NCBI GenBank assembly: GCA_964373615.1
Contig: CAYJVP010000038.1
Location: 1 to 9,977 of the forward strand
Source: CAYJVP01 sp964373615
Lineage (GTDB): Bacteria > Patescibacteriota > Patescibacteriia > UBA9934 > GWF2-40-263
Length of the DNA stretch: 9,977 nucleotides
Direction: 5' to 3'
Part shown: one piece after another, positions 1 through 5,565 of the stretch
Layout: every line of letters starts with the position of its first letter
Position numbering within the stretch: position 1 is the first letter of the stretch
Notes under the pieces: model-generated
Told to the model about the DNA's origin: nothing
Databases searched by the model: none
The model's input: the letters and a program-made list of their open reading frames with translations, nothing else
Made by a program: the position numbers and the translations under genes

Positions 1-2
1 TT

Positions 3-79
3 TGGTGGGCGGCAGAGGAGTCGAACCTCTGACCTTCTGCGTGTCATGCAGACGCTCTAACCAACTGAGCTAGCCGCCC
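3..79 (-). tRNA. tRNA-Val (anticodon GAC)
   Basis: Read on the minus strand, the sequence folds as a complete cloverleaf. The 7-bp acceptor stem is GGGCGGC/GCCGCCC. The D arm is GCTC...GAGC with GG in the loop. The anticodon stem is TCTGC/GCAGA with loop ATGACAC, placing GAC at positions 34-36. The T arm is AGAGG/CCTCT with loop TTCGACT. The discriminator base is A and the terminal CCA is encoded at positions 3-5. GAC reads valine codons GUC and GUU. The 5' end of the tRNA overlaps the 3' end of the upstream tRNA nucleotidyltransferase gene by 10 bp, so both are probably on the same transcript. Confidence 0.96.
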
Positions 80-1371
80 GATTTTGTGCCGGCATTGTAG
101 TCGAGCCAGCGCTCCGCGTCAACCCGAGAACAGAGCTCGCCCTCGAGCTGGGCCTCGCGAATGCGCTTCAAGATCTCGGAAACGCGCGGTCCTGGCGCCA
201 CACCCCGTTTGACCACATCGTCTCCTGTGACGAGCGGGGGAATTTTTTGTCCTGGTTTAACTGCGCAGCGCTTCTCGATCTGTTGTCTGCGAGTTCGAAC
301 AGCGCTCGCGAGTTTCGTTCTGTCCAATGCCTCAAGAACCTCGAGGAATATTTCTCCGCGTTTGTTCATGAAAAGGCGTTCGAACTCTGCCGCCGGCTGG
401 TCGGCCGCGACGTTGTCTAGATGCGACAAAATCCACCCAACCTGTTCGGCGCGGACGCGCAGCGGGCTTTTGACGGGCAAGGAAGAGAGGCCTGCTTCGC
501 GGAGAAGACGTTTTGCCGCATCGGGAGGAAGAGATCGAAAGAGCAAGGCGGCGTTCGCTGTGATGGAGCGCGATCCTCGTGGGATGACAGGAATTACTTT
601 TAGTTCAGGGAAGAGGATGGGAAAGGTTCCTGATTCGCGGAAGAGCTTCACGGCTCGTTGCGGGTTAGAGGAGAGAGCCTTCCCGAGTTCGCGGCCGATT
701 GTTTCGCGGGGCACCACTCGTTGACCGCTCGCGTACGTGTCATTCAGATGCGAGGCCGCAAACGAGAGCGCGTTCCATGTGTCCGATTCGATATCGAATC
801 CGAGCTGTACGGCGAAACGTATCGCGCGCAGCACGCGCGAGAGATCTTCCTCGAAACGTTTTTTTGGGTTGCCGACCGCGCGGATGATTTTTTGTGCCAA
901 ATCTTTTTTCCCGTTGAATGGATCGACGAGTTTCCGCGCATGAACGTCGTATGCCATGGCGTTGATCGTAAAATCCCGACGCGAAAGATCTTCTTCGATC
1001 GGAATGTCAGGATCGGACTGGAGATCAAAATCTCGATAGCCGCCTTTGCTGTGAGGACTCGAGCGTTCGCGTCGAGGCATGGCAATGTCGATTGGTTCAT
1101 CGACAGGGAACGCGGCGGGCAAAAATTTAAAAACGCCAAAATGTTTCCCCGCGAGGTCTACCTGTCCGTGGGGTTTCAGCCACTCCTCGAGTTTCTCGCG
1201 AGGTACGCAGCCAACCACAAAATCAAAGTCCTTGACAGCGCGCTGAAGAAGCGCATCACGCACCGCGCCTCCAACGAGATACACCCGCGCCTCTGGCAGG
1301 TTCTTTCGTATCGTTGCGAGTAGCTGAACAGGCGGGGCGTTTTTTAGAAGGTTGTGTTGGCGGTCAATCAT
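70..1371 (-). CDS. cca: Class II CCA-adding enzyme / tRNA nucleotidyltransferase (poly(A) polymerase family)
   Basis: The 433-residue cytoplasmic enzyme is expected to build or repair the 3' CCA of tRNAs using CTP and ATP. Seen directly: the nucleotidyltransferase signature LVGGAVRD near residues 32-39, the metal-binding D48-F-D50, the RRD nucleotide-sensing motif at 131-133 followed by FTINAMA, and the E175-D-x-x-R179 motif running into LRAIRFA. A helical C-terminal RNA-binding region ends with a segment like the family's GxxVxxxGxxPGPxxxxIL at about 390-410. No HD phosphohydrolase motif is visible. The length is normal for the family. ATG at 1371 is chosen because the nucleotidyltransferase core begins about 30 residues later; there is no clear Shine-Dalgarno. 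The stop codon and the last two Gly codons lie inside tRNA-Val. Motifs alone do not exclude a poly(A) polymerase or an A-adding-only enzyme. Confidence 0.93.
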   Translation of the reverse strand: MIDRQHNLLKNAPPVQLLATIRKNLPEARVYLVGGAVRDALLQRAVKDFDFVVGCVPREKLEEWLKPHGQVDLAGKHFGVFKFLPAAFPVDEPIDIAMPRRERSSPHSKGGYRDFDLQSDPDIPIEEDLSRRDFTINAMAYDVHARKLVDPFNGKKDLAQKIIRAVGNPKKRFEEDLSRVLRAIRFAVQLGFDIESDTWNALSFAASHLNDTYASGQRVVPRETIGRELGKALSSNPQRAVKLFRESGTFPILFPELKVIPVIPRGSRSITANAALLFRSLPPDAAKRLLREAGLSSLPVKSPLRVRAEQVGWILSHLDNVAADQPAAEFERLFMNKRGEIFLEVLEALDRTKLASAVRTRRQQIEKRCAVKPGQKIPPLVTGDDVVKRGVAPGPRVSEILKRIREAQLEGELCSRVDAERWLDYNAGTKSGG

Positions 1372-1391
1372 ACGAGATGTGCAGTGTGCGT

Positions 1392-1420
1392 ATTTTATCG
1401 CGGCTATGGATATTCAACAA
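1392..1420 (-). promoter_or_regulatory. Possible sigma70-type promoter of the tRNA nucleotidyltransferase gene
   Basis: On the minus strand, TTGTTG (1420-1415) is followed after 17 bp by TAAAAT (1397-1392), about 20 bp upstream of the ATG at 1371. The -10 element matches 5 of 6 consensus bases and the spacer is ideal, but the -35 is weak (only TTG matches). This is inferred from sequence only. Confidence 0.35.
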
Positions 1421-1445
1421 TTCGTTTCCAGCTTAAAGAATAATT

Positions 1446-1469
1446 TTTGACCACACCAGTGTAGTCAAA
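1446..1469. promoter_or_regulatory. 24-bp imperfect palindrome in the divergent intergenic region
   Basis: TTTGAC-C-ACA-CCAG-TGT-A-GTCAAA is symmetric apart from one mismatch per arm. It sits between two divergent transcription units, about 75 bp upstream of the minus-strand start and just upstream of a rightward extended -10 motif. It could be an operator for a dimeric regulator or a decayed hairpin. It is not followed by a T-run on the plus strand. No regulator gene is in the window to link to it. Confidence 0.35.
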
Positions 1470-1485
1470 CCTTAAAAAATGTCAT

Positions 1486-1494
1486 TGATATAAA
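1486..1494 (+). promoter_or_regulatory. Extended -10 promoter motif (TGATATAAA)
   Basis: TG-A-TATAAA fits the extended -10 pattern TGnTATAAT with one mismatch, and no convincing -35 lies upstream. If used, transcription would begin near 1501 and run through the 164-bp palindrome into the cohesin operon. Confidence 0.3.
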
Positions 1495-1623
1495 TTTTCA
1501 AACATGCGCGTTCGGATTCGGTCCAGCACGCTGGGGTACAACCTCACGCGACGGTTAAGATCAGTTCGCCAAAATTTACTGTTTGTTTTCCACAGTTTGT
1601 CCGTCGTCCCGTTTGACGCCCTG

Positions 1624-1632
1624 TGATATACT
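1624..1632 (+). promoter_or_regulatory. Extended -10 promoter motif (TGATATACT) next to the palindrome
   Basis: TG-A-TATACT is a second extended -10 match (5/6 in the hexamer). A start about 7 bp downstream would fall near 1639, just before the palindrome that begins at 1643, so the whole foldback would form the start of the 5' leader. There is no good -35 at the right distance. Confidence 0.32.
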
Positions 1633-1642
1633 TTGTCCTAGT

Positions 1643-1806
1643 GGGACCTCTGCGAAAGTCCATTTTGCGCCGGAGAGGGTCCCGGCTCGGCTGCAAACAT
1701 CTTCTCGAAACTCAACGTATCCTCCGGATACGCCTTCGTTTCTCGAAGATGTTTTCGCTCGAGCCGGATCCCTTCCGGCATCAAAAGCGACTTTCGCAGA
1801 GGTCCC
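1643..1806. mobile_element. 164-bp long palindrome, MITE-like element
   Basis: The ends are an exact 18-bp inverted repeat, GGGACCTCTGCGAAAGTC at 1643-1660 and its complement at 1789-1806. The interior is also largely self-complementary: TTTTG/CAAAA, GGCTCG/CGAGCC (1684-1689 with 1760-1765) and AAACATCTTC/GAAGATGTTT (1695-1704 with 1745-1754). The stem closes on a central hairpin, GTATCC-TCC-GGATAC at 1717-1731. Arm positions are symmetric about 1724.5, so the sequence can form one long foldback. It encodes no protein that I can support. A related terminal motif occurs at 5496-5531. The ends broadly resemble those of IS5-type elements, but I cannot name a parent transposon. TAG occurs just outside both ends at slightly different offsets, so a target duplication is not established. 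Confidence 0.7.
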
Positions 1807-1839
1807 TAGCAGATTTTAAAAATTTTACTTTGCTTTTTT

Positions 1840-1857
1840 GCGGGAGCCATCTTCCGC
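1840..1857 (+). promoter_or_regulatory. Leader hairpin upstream of the first cohesin gene
   Basis: GCGGGAG-CCAT-CTTCCGC can pair over 7 bp with one G-U wobble and a 4-nt loop, ending 19 nt before the ATG at 1877. A T-rich but mixed stretch follows it. It may influence translation or attenuate transcription; the evidence is only the fold. Confidence 0.3.
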
Positions 1858-1876
1858 CTCTAATTTGTTCTTCCAT

Positions 1877-3349
1877 ATGAAAAAAATCGTCGCCCTTTTC
1901 TTTGGTCTTGCTGTGGCGTTCTCGGGTGTTCTCCCTGCCATGCCCGCACGCGCAGCCGGAGATGCGCAGCTGACGCTCTCGCCCCCGAACGTCACCGTCG
2001 AGACCGGGGAGGAGTTCTCGATTTCCGTGCTCGTCGACCCAAATGGCGAGTTGCTTGACACGGTTCGCGTGAATCTTTCCTTTGACGCGTCCATGGTCGA
2101 AGTCGTTTGGTTTGACCTTGGATCGCAATTTCCGTCCCTCTCGCCAGGGTACGAGCTTGACAACGACAATGGCGAGGTGACATTCGGAGCGTTCAAGTAC
2201 GGAGAGTCCGTGACAACAAGCGGCACCCTTGCGACGATCACGTTCCGCGGGCTTTCGAGCGGCACGGCGACAATTTCGGTTGACGACGATTCCAAACTCA
2301 TTGATGAAGGCGAAGAGAAAATCGATGACTCGACGCTCGGCTCCGTCAGCGTGACCATCAGCGGAGAAGCCGTGACGCCGACGGAAACGGAAGAAGCGCC
2401 AACACCAACCGGCTCCCTTGAAGAGCAGGCGCTTGTGTATTTCGGCGCGTTTGCCGGCCGCATGCCGTCAAGCGCCGTGGATTGGGAAGCGCTTCATTGC
2501 ATGGCCTACGACACCTGTTATCCATCAGATCCAGAAGACCGAAGGATCGAGCACGAACAAACAGCATTAGAGATTTTCGGAGCAAAGTACGGTCACATCC
2601 CATCAACCTCCATGGATTGGAACGCCCTGCACGCGATTGCCTACACGGAAATTTTCTACGACTGGTCTGAAATCGATGGAGAAGAGGCTGCGGCAGAGGA
2701 AGAAACCGAAGCAGCAGCCGAGGAAGAGGTGGTCGTTGAGGAAGAAGAGACAACGGAAGTTTCTGTCGAGGCGCAAGCGCTCGTTTACTTCGGCGCGTTT
2801 GCCGGTCGCCTCCCCTCCACGAGTGAGGAATGGGATGCGCTCCGCTGCATCGCCTATGATGACTGCACGCCAGCAGAACGCGATCAAACGCGCGAGGCCA
2901 AAGCGCTCGAGGTGTACGGGGCAAAGTACGGCTCGCTCCCGTCGAGTTCCATGGATTGGTCCGCCCTCCACGCGCTTGCCTACACCGATGTCTTCATTGA
3001 CTGGTCTTCCGAAGAAGAAGCTGCGGAAGAAGAGGCAACAGAGGAGGAAGCTGTGGAGACAGAAGAATCAGAAGCCGAAGAATCCATGGAGGCCGAGACC
3101 GAAGGGGAAGAAGAGATGACGGAAGCAGAAGCGATTGGCATCTTTGGACAGGTGTATGGGCGCCTTCCTTCTGAGAGCGCGGATTGGGACGCGATTCACA
3201 TCATGGTGGAAGGATACGATGGGGAACAGGACGCGTCTGCGGAACAAAGCGCGCTCGGCACCTTCACATCCGTCTTCGGAAGACTCCCATCAAGTGAAAG
3301 CGATTGGAACATTGTCGCCGCGATCGCCTACTCCGGGGCAGAGCTTTAA
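1877..3349 (+). CDS. Secreted cohesin-domain protein with six 28-residue repeats and Glu-rich linkers
   Basis: The 490-residue protein is probably exported. Residues 1-26 form a signal peptide (MKK, hydrophobic core, cleavage after PARA). Residues 30-163 match the cohesin fold type: V-T-V-x-x-G-E-E-F near the start, V-D-P-N-G, then LDTVRVNLSFD. They align closely with the cohesin of the gene at 4245. The rest holds three modules about 117 residues apart, each with two copies of a 28-residue motif, A-L-x-x-FG-x3-GR-x-PS-x4-W-x-AL. Copies start near residues 184, 229, 300, 342, 418 and 458. Acidic, coil-like linkers at about 265-295 and 377-416 separate the modules. The first and third copies carry C-x5-C. 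There is no membrane anchor and no sortase motif. ATG at 1877 is preferred over an in-frame TTG at 1838 because it opens a clean signal peptide; no Shine-Dalgarno is seen. Its role, binding a dockerin partner, is inferred from the neighbour at 3372. Confidence 0.88.
   Translation: MKKIVALFFGLAVAFSGVLPAMPARAAGDAQLTLSPPNVTVETGEEFSISVLVDPNGELLDTVRVNLSFDASMVEVVWFDLGSQFPSLSPGYELDNDNGEVTFGAFKYGESVTTSGTLATITFRGLSSGTATISVDDDSKLIDEGEEKIDDSTLGSVSVTISGEAVTPTETEEAPTPTGSLEEQALVYFGAFAGRMPSSAVDWEALHCMAYDTCYPSDPEDRRIEHEQTALEIFGAKYGHIPSTSMDWNALHAIAYTEIFYDWSEIDGEEAAAEEETEAAAEEEVVVEEEETTEVSVEAQALVYFGAFAGRLPSTSEEWDALRCIAYDDCTPAERDQTREAKALEVYGAKYGSLPSSSMDWSALHALAYTDVFIDWSSEEEAAEEEATEEEAVETEESEAEESMEAETEGEEEMTEAEAIGIFGQVYGRLPSESADWDAIHIMVEGYDGEQDASAEQSALGTFTSVFGRLPSSESDWNIVAAIAYSGAEL
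2426..3331 (+). repeat. Six-copy 28-residue protein repeat arranged as three pairs
   Basis: Within the cohesin protein, six 28-codon copies lie at residues 184-211, 229-256, 300-327, 342-369, 418-445 and 458-485. Within-pair spacing is 45, 42 and 40 residues; pair-to-pair spacing is 116 and 118. Invariant or near-invariant positions are the first Gly of FG (lost in the last copy), the Gly of G-R/H/S, Pro-Ser and Trp. A-Y closes five of the six copies. The copies differ at many codons, so the duplication is old and the motif is under selection. I do not recognise a named domain. Confidence 0.85.
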
Positions 3350-3355
3350 TCCCAT

Positions 3356-3362
3356 AGAGGGG
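3356..3362 (+). promoter_or_regulatory. Shine-Dalgarno-like site for the dockerin gene
   Basis: AGAGGGG lies 9 nt before the ATG at 3372, in the short gap after the stop of the cohesin gene. It is the only clear ribosome-binding-like site among the plus-strand genes here, and it supports 3372 over upstream in-frame starts that would overlap the cohesin gene. Confidence 0.5.
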
Positions 3363-3371
3363 CACGCACGT

Positions 3372-4238
3372 ATGAATAATCCCATCACCAAAGTGGCGGC
3401 ACTGCTCCTCGTTGTCCTCCTTCCAATATCCGCCGCGCGCGCGATCGAAAGCGATAACTTCACGATTGAACCCGCTGACGATTCGGTGAGCAATTCGCAC
3501 AACATCGCCTCAGACAACTTCGAAGTGAGCGGATCGATCGATCCCATGGGCGCCTTTACCGCCTCGGGTAACTTTTCCCTGGAAAGCGGCCCACAAGTGG
3601 GCGGGTTTTGCGGCGATGGATTCGTGGATCCGGATGAGGACTGCGAAGGCGCGGATCTGGACGGTGGGACCTGCGAGACGGAAGGATTTGATGACGGAGA
3701 TCTTGCTTGTAATGCGGACTGCACCTACGACACCGACGATTGCGAAGATGACGGCGGCGGTGGAGGTGGTGGCGGCGGTGGCGGTGGCGGTGGAGGTGGA
3801 GCGATCGCGCCATCTGCTCCAGTCCTCTCTTCAGACGTTGAGGATCAGATGACGGATGAAGATGAAATCGTGAGTTATGACAACACCGTGACACTCTATG
3901 GAAGCCGTGGATCGAACACGACGATTGAAATCAATGGAAGCTCCGAAGGCGTTTCCTATCCGACCTCAACCACGTGGCAGGCCACGGTGACGCTTGCAGA
4001 TGGCGACAATACGATTGAAATAGTGGCGGTGTCATCCGGCGGTACGGAGTCTTCAGCCACAACCGTAACGGCGGTCTATCGCGGGGTCGGCGACGTAAAC
4101 GATGACGACGAAGTGGACGATTACGACTTGAGTTTGCTCGTGCGTGGGTGGAATACGGATGATCCGGAAGTTGACTTTAACGAGGACGGCACGGTGGATG
4201 ATTATGACTTCTCCCTGTTCGTGACTCGATGGTCGTAA
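3372..4238 (+). CDS. Secreted dockerin protein with disulfide-rich and Ig-like domains
   Basis: The 288-residue protein has a signal peptide at 1-24 (cleavage after ARA). Residues 27-70 hold three S-[DG]-N-F motifs. Residues 80-124 have six cysteines (80, 91, 101, 113, 117, 124) in the C-G-D-G-x5-D-x-x-C pattern of Myxococcus-type cysteine-rich repeats. A run of 16 glycines (128-143) links to an Ig-like beta-sandwich at about 148-236. The C-terminus (240-288) is a type I dockerin: two EF-hand-like calcium loops, D-V-N-D-D-D-E-V-D-D-Y-D and D-F-N-E-D-G-T-V-D-D-Y-D, each followed by a helix ending in a Trp-containing pair. Dockerins bind cohesins in a calcium-dependent way, and cohesins flank this gene on both sides (22-bp gap before, 6-bp gap after), so assembly with them is the natural reading. 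No catalytic domain is visible. Confidence 0.9.
   Translation: MNNPITKVAALLLVVLLPISAARAIESDNFTIEPADDSVSNSHNIASDNFEVSGSIDPMGAFTASGNFSLESGPQVGGFCGDGFVDPDEDCEGADLDGGTCETEGFDDGDLACNADCTYDTDDCEDDGGGGGGGGGGGGGGGGAIAPSAPVLSSDVEDQMTDEDEIVSYDNTVTLYGSRGSNTTIEINGSSEGVSYPTSTTWQATVTLADGDNTIEIVAVSSGGTESSATTVTAVYRGVGDVNDDDEVDDYDLSLLVRGWNTDDPEVDFNEDGTVDDYDFSLFVTRWS
3753..3800 (+). repeat. GGN trinucleotide tract encoding 16 glycines
   Basis: Sixteen consecutive GGN codons (mixed ggc, ggt, gga) encode an uninterrupted Gly linker between the cysteine-rich and Ig-like domains of the dockerin protein. Codon mixing suggests that the peptide, rather than simple DNA slippage, is maintained, though its length could vary between strains. 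Confidence 0.9.
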
Positions 4239-4244
4239 GCCATT

Positions 4245-5471
4245 ATGAAGCAACTGGTCGTAGCTCTGGCCCTGGTCCTCTTGTTTCCGCCGTTGTCGCT
4301 TCACGCGGCCGGAGGCGCGACGTTCGCCATTTCGCCGACAAATCTGACGGTTCTCGCAGGCGAGCGATTCAGCGTCGACGTGCGCGTGAACCCAAACGGG
4401 GAAGATTTGGACACGGTCAGGCTGCGCCTCGAATTTCCGGCAGACGTCGTACGCGTTGAGGATGTTACGCTCGGGTCCTTGTTTCCTCGGATGTCGCCCG
4501 GCAACAGCATCGACAACGAAAATGGATCGGTTTCGTGGGGAGGGTTCCTGATCGGGGGGACGGTGACAGCGTCTGGCACATTCGCGACGATCACGTTCTC
4601 GGCGCTCACGAAGGGGGAGGCCACGCTCGACATTCTGGACTCCTCGCGTCTCATTTCAAACGGGGAAGAGAAGGCGAACGCGGCAGGACACACAGACGCG
4701 ACCGTGACGATCGCTACGGCCGCGGAAGAAGAGGAAGGAGCGCCCACAGTCAGTGTGAGAAGCTCGACGCATCCGGATGAAGGCGCGTGGAAGAACGTGA
4801 ATGATGTCTCCTTTGAATGGACCGCAAGCGGATCAGTGTCAGCATACCTCGTGGCTTTCGACGCAGAGCCGGACACAGAACCGACGGAATCCGTTTCGGG
4901 GAGCGTCACGAGCAAAGGGTATGAGGACGTCGCGGACGGGATCTGGTATTTCCACCTGAAAGCGCGGACGGCAACAGGAGTGGACTCGGAGACGTCGCAT
5001 TTCCGCGTGCGTATCGACACGACCGCGCCGAACACGATCGCTCCTTACACGATGCGAGAGCGATACCTAGAAGGCGAATCGGCGCTCGTCGAATTCGGCA
5101 CCACCGATGATCTCTCCGGCATTGACCACTACGAAATTTCCATAAACGATAGTTCATTTGAAACAAAGACAAGCCCAGTCGTTTTGAGCGATCTCGCGGT
5201 CGGCGATCTCTTTGTCGAAGTGAAAGCGGTCGACCGGGCCGGCAACACTCGTTTTGGCAAAACAGGACTGCGCGTGTATCCGGAAGGAACGGCATTGAAA
5301 CCAGAAGACATTGCCGCGCGCGGGGAAGAAGAGAAGCGCATCGAGGAGCTTCAAGAGAAAGAAACGGGTGTCGAGCCCTCGAACGCGACATTGTTGATAA
5401 CTTCGCTGTTGGCCCTCGTGGTCGCGGCTGGTATAATAACGGCAATCTTGAAAAAACGGAGGAAACTTTAA
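4245..5471 (+). CDS. Membrane-anchored cohesin protein (cohesin, two beta-sandwich domains, C-terminal TM)
   Basis: The 408-residue protein starts 6 bp after the dockerin gene's stop, suggesting translational coupling; no Shine-Dalgarno is apparent. Residues 1-22 are a signal peptide. Residues 25-158 form a cohesin paralogous to that of the gene at 1877: shared S-P-x-N-x-T-V, V-x-P-N-G-E-x-L-D-T-V-R, S-G-T-x-A-T-I-T-F and the terminal N/E-G-E-E-K. Residues 167-258 look like a fibronectin-III-like domain (H-P-D-E near the start, A-D-G-I-W-Y-F-H-L-K-A near the end). Residues 259-346 are a second Ig-like domain (D-T-T-A-P, then Y-E-I-S-I, then V-K-A-V-D-R-A-G-N). A charged helical stalk (352-375) precedes a transmembrane helix (about 382-402) and the basic tail KKRRKL. 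The topology is outside with a C-terminal membrane anchor. The likely role is docking dockerin proteins at the cell surface; this is inferred. Confidence 0.9.
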   Translation: MKQLVVALALVLLFPPLSLHAAGGATFAISPTNLTVLAGERFSVDVRVNPNGEDLDTVRLRLEFPADVVRVEDVTLGSLFPRMSPGNSIDNENGSVSWGGFLIGGTVTASGTFATITFSALTKGEATLDILDSSRLISNGEEKANAAGHTDATVTIATAAEEEEGAPTVSVRSSTHPDEGAWKNVNDVSFEWTASGSVSAYLVAFDAEPDTEPTESVSGSVTSKGYEDVADGIWYFHLKARTATGVDSETSHFRVRIDTTAPNTIAPYTMRERYLEGESALVEFGTTDDLSGIDHYEISINDSSFETKTSPVVLSDLAVGDLFVEVKAVDRAGNTRFGKTGLRVYPEGTALKPEDIAARGEEEKRIEELQEKETGVEPSNATLLITSLLALVVAAGIITAILKKRRKL

Positions 5472-5495
5472 CCTTACTAAACCTTTCTTTGAAAA

Positions 5496-5531
5496 GGGAT
5501 CTCTGAAAAGACGTAGTTTTGCAGAGGTCCC
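5496..5531. repeat. 36-bp hairpin sharing terminal motif with the 164-bp palindrome
   Basis: GGGATCTCTG-AAAA at the left pairs with TTTT-GCAGAGGTCCC at the right around a short loop. The right end is GGGACCTCTGC-AAAA on the complement, nearly the end of the 1643-1806 element (GGGACCTCTGCGAAA). It looks like a shortened relative or deletion derivative. It is flanked by AAAA on both sides. It lies in the 94-bp gap between the anchored cohesin gene and the large surface protein. It lacks a downstream T-run on the plus strand, so it does not read as an intrinsic terminator for the operon. Confidence 0.6.
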
Positions 5532-5565
5532 AAAAAGAAAAATCCGCGCATATTTATCACCGCCT

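Noticed and set aside
3..79. tRNA 3' end as a phage or island attachment site
   Set aside because: No integrase gene or second copy of the tRNA 3' end is visible in the window.
658..1323. Open plus-strand frame opposite the tRNA nucleotidyltransferase gene
   Set aside because: It has no recognisable motif and lies wholly antisense to a gene with all family motifs intact; it is explained by codon composition.
1838..1876. TTG at 1838 as the start of the first cohesin protein
   Set aside because: It would add 13 residues ahead of a clean MKK signal peptide; the ATG at 1877 is more likely.
3135..3371. In-frame upstream extension of the dockerin gene from 3135
   Set aside because: It would overlap the cohesin gene in another frame and bury the signal peptide; the ATG at 3372 has a Shine-Dalgarno-like AGAGGGG 9 nt upstream.
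1877..5471. Calling the operon a cellulosome
   Set aside because: No glycoside hydrolase, carbohydrate-binding module or multi-cohesin scaffoldin can be recognised, so only the interaction modules are supported.
5496..5531. Intrinsic terminator for the cohesin-dockerin operon
   Set aside because: The hairpin is followed by A-rich, not T-rich, sequence on the plus strand, and its ends match the 164-bp palindrome, so a mobile-element relic is the better reading.
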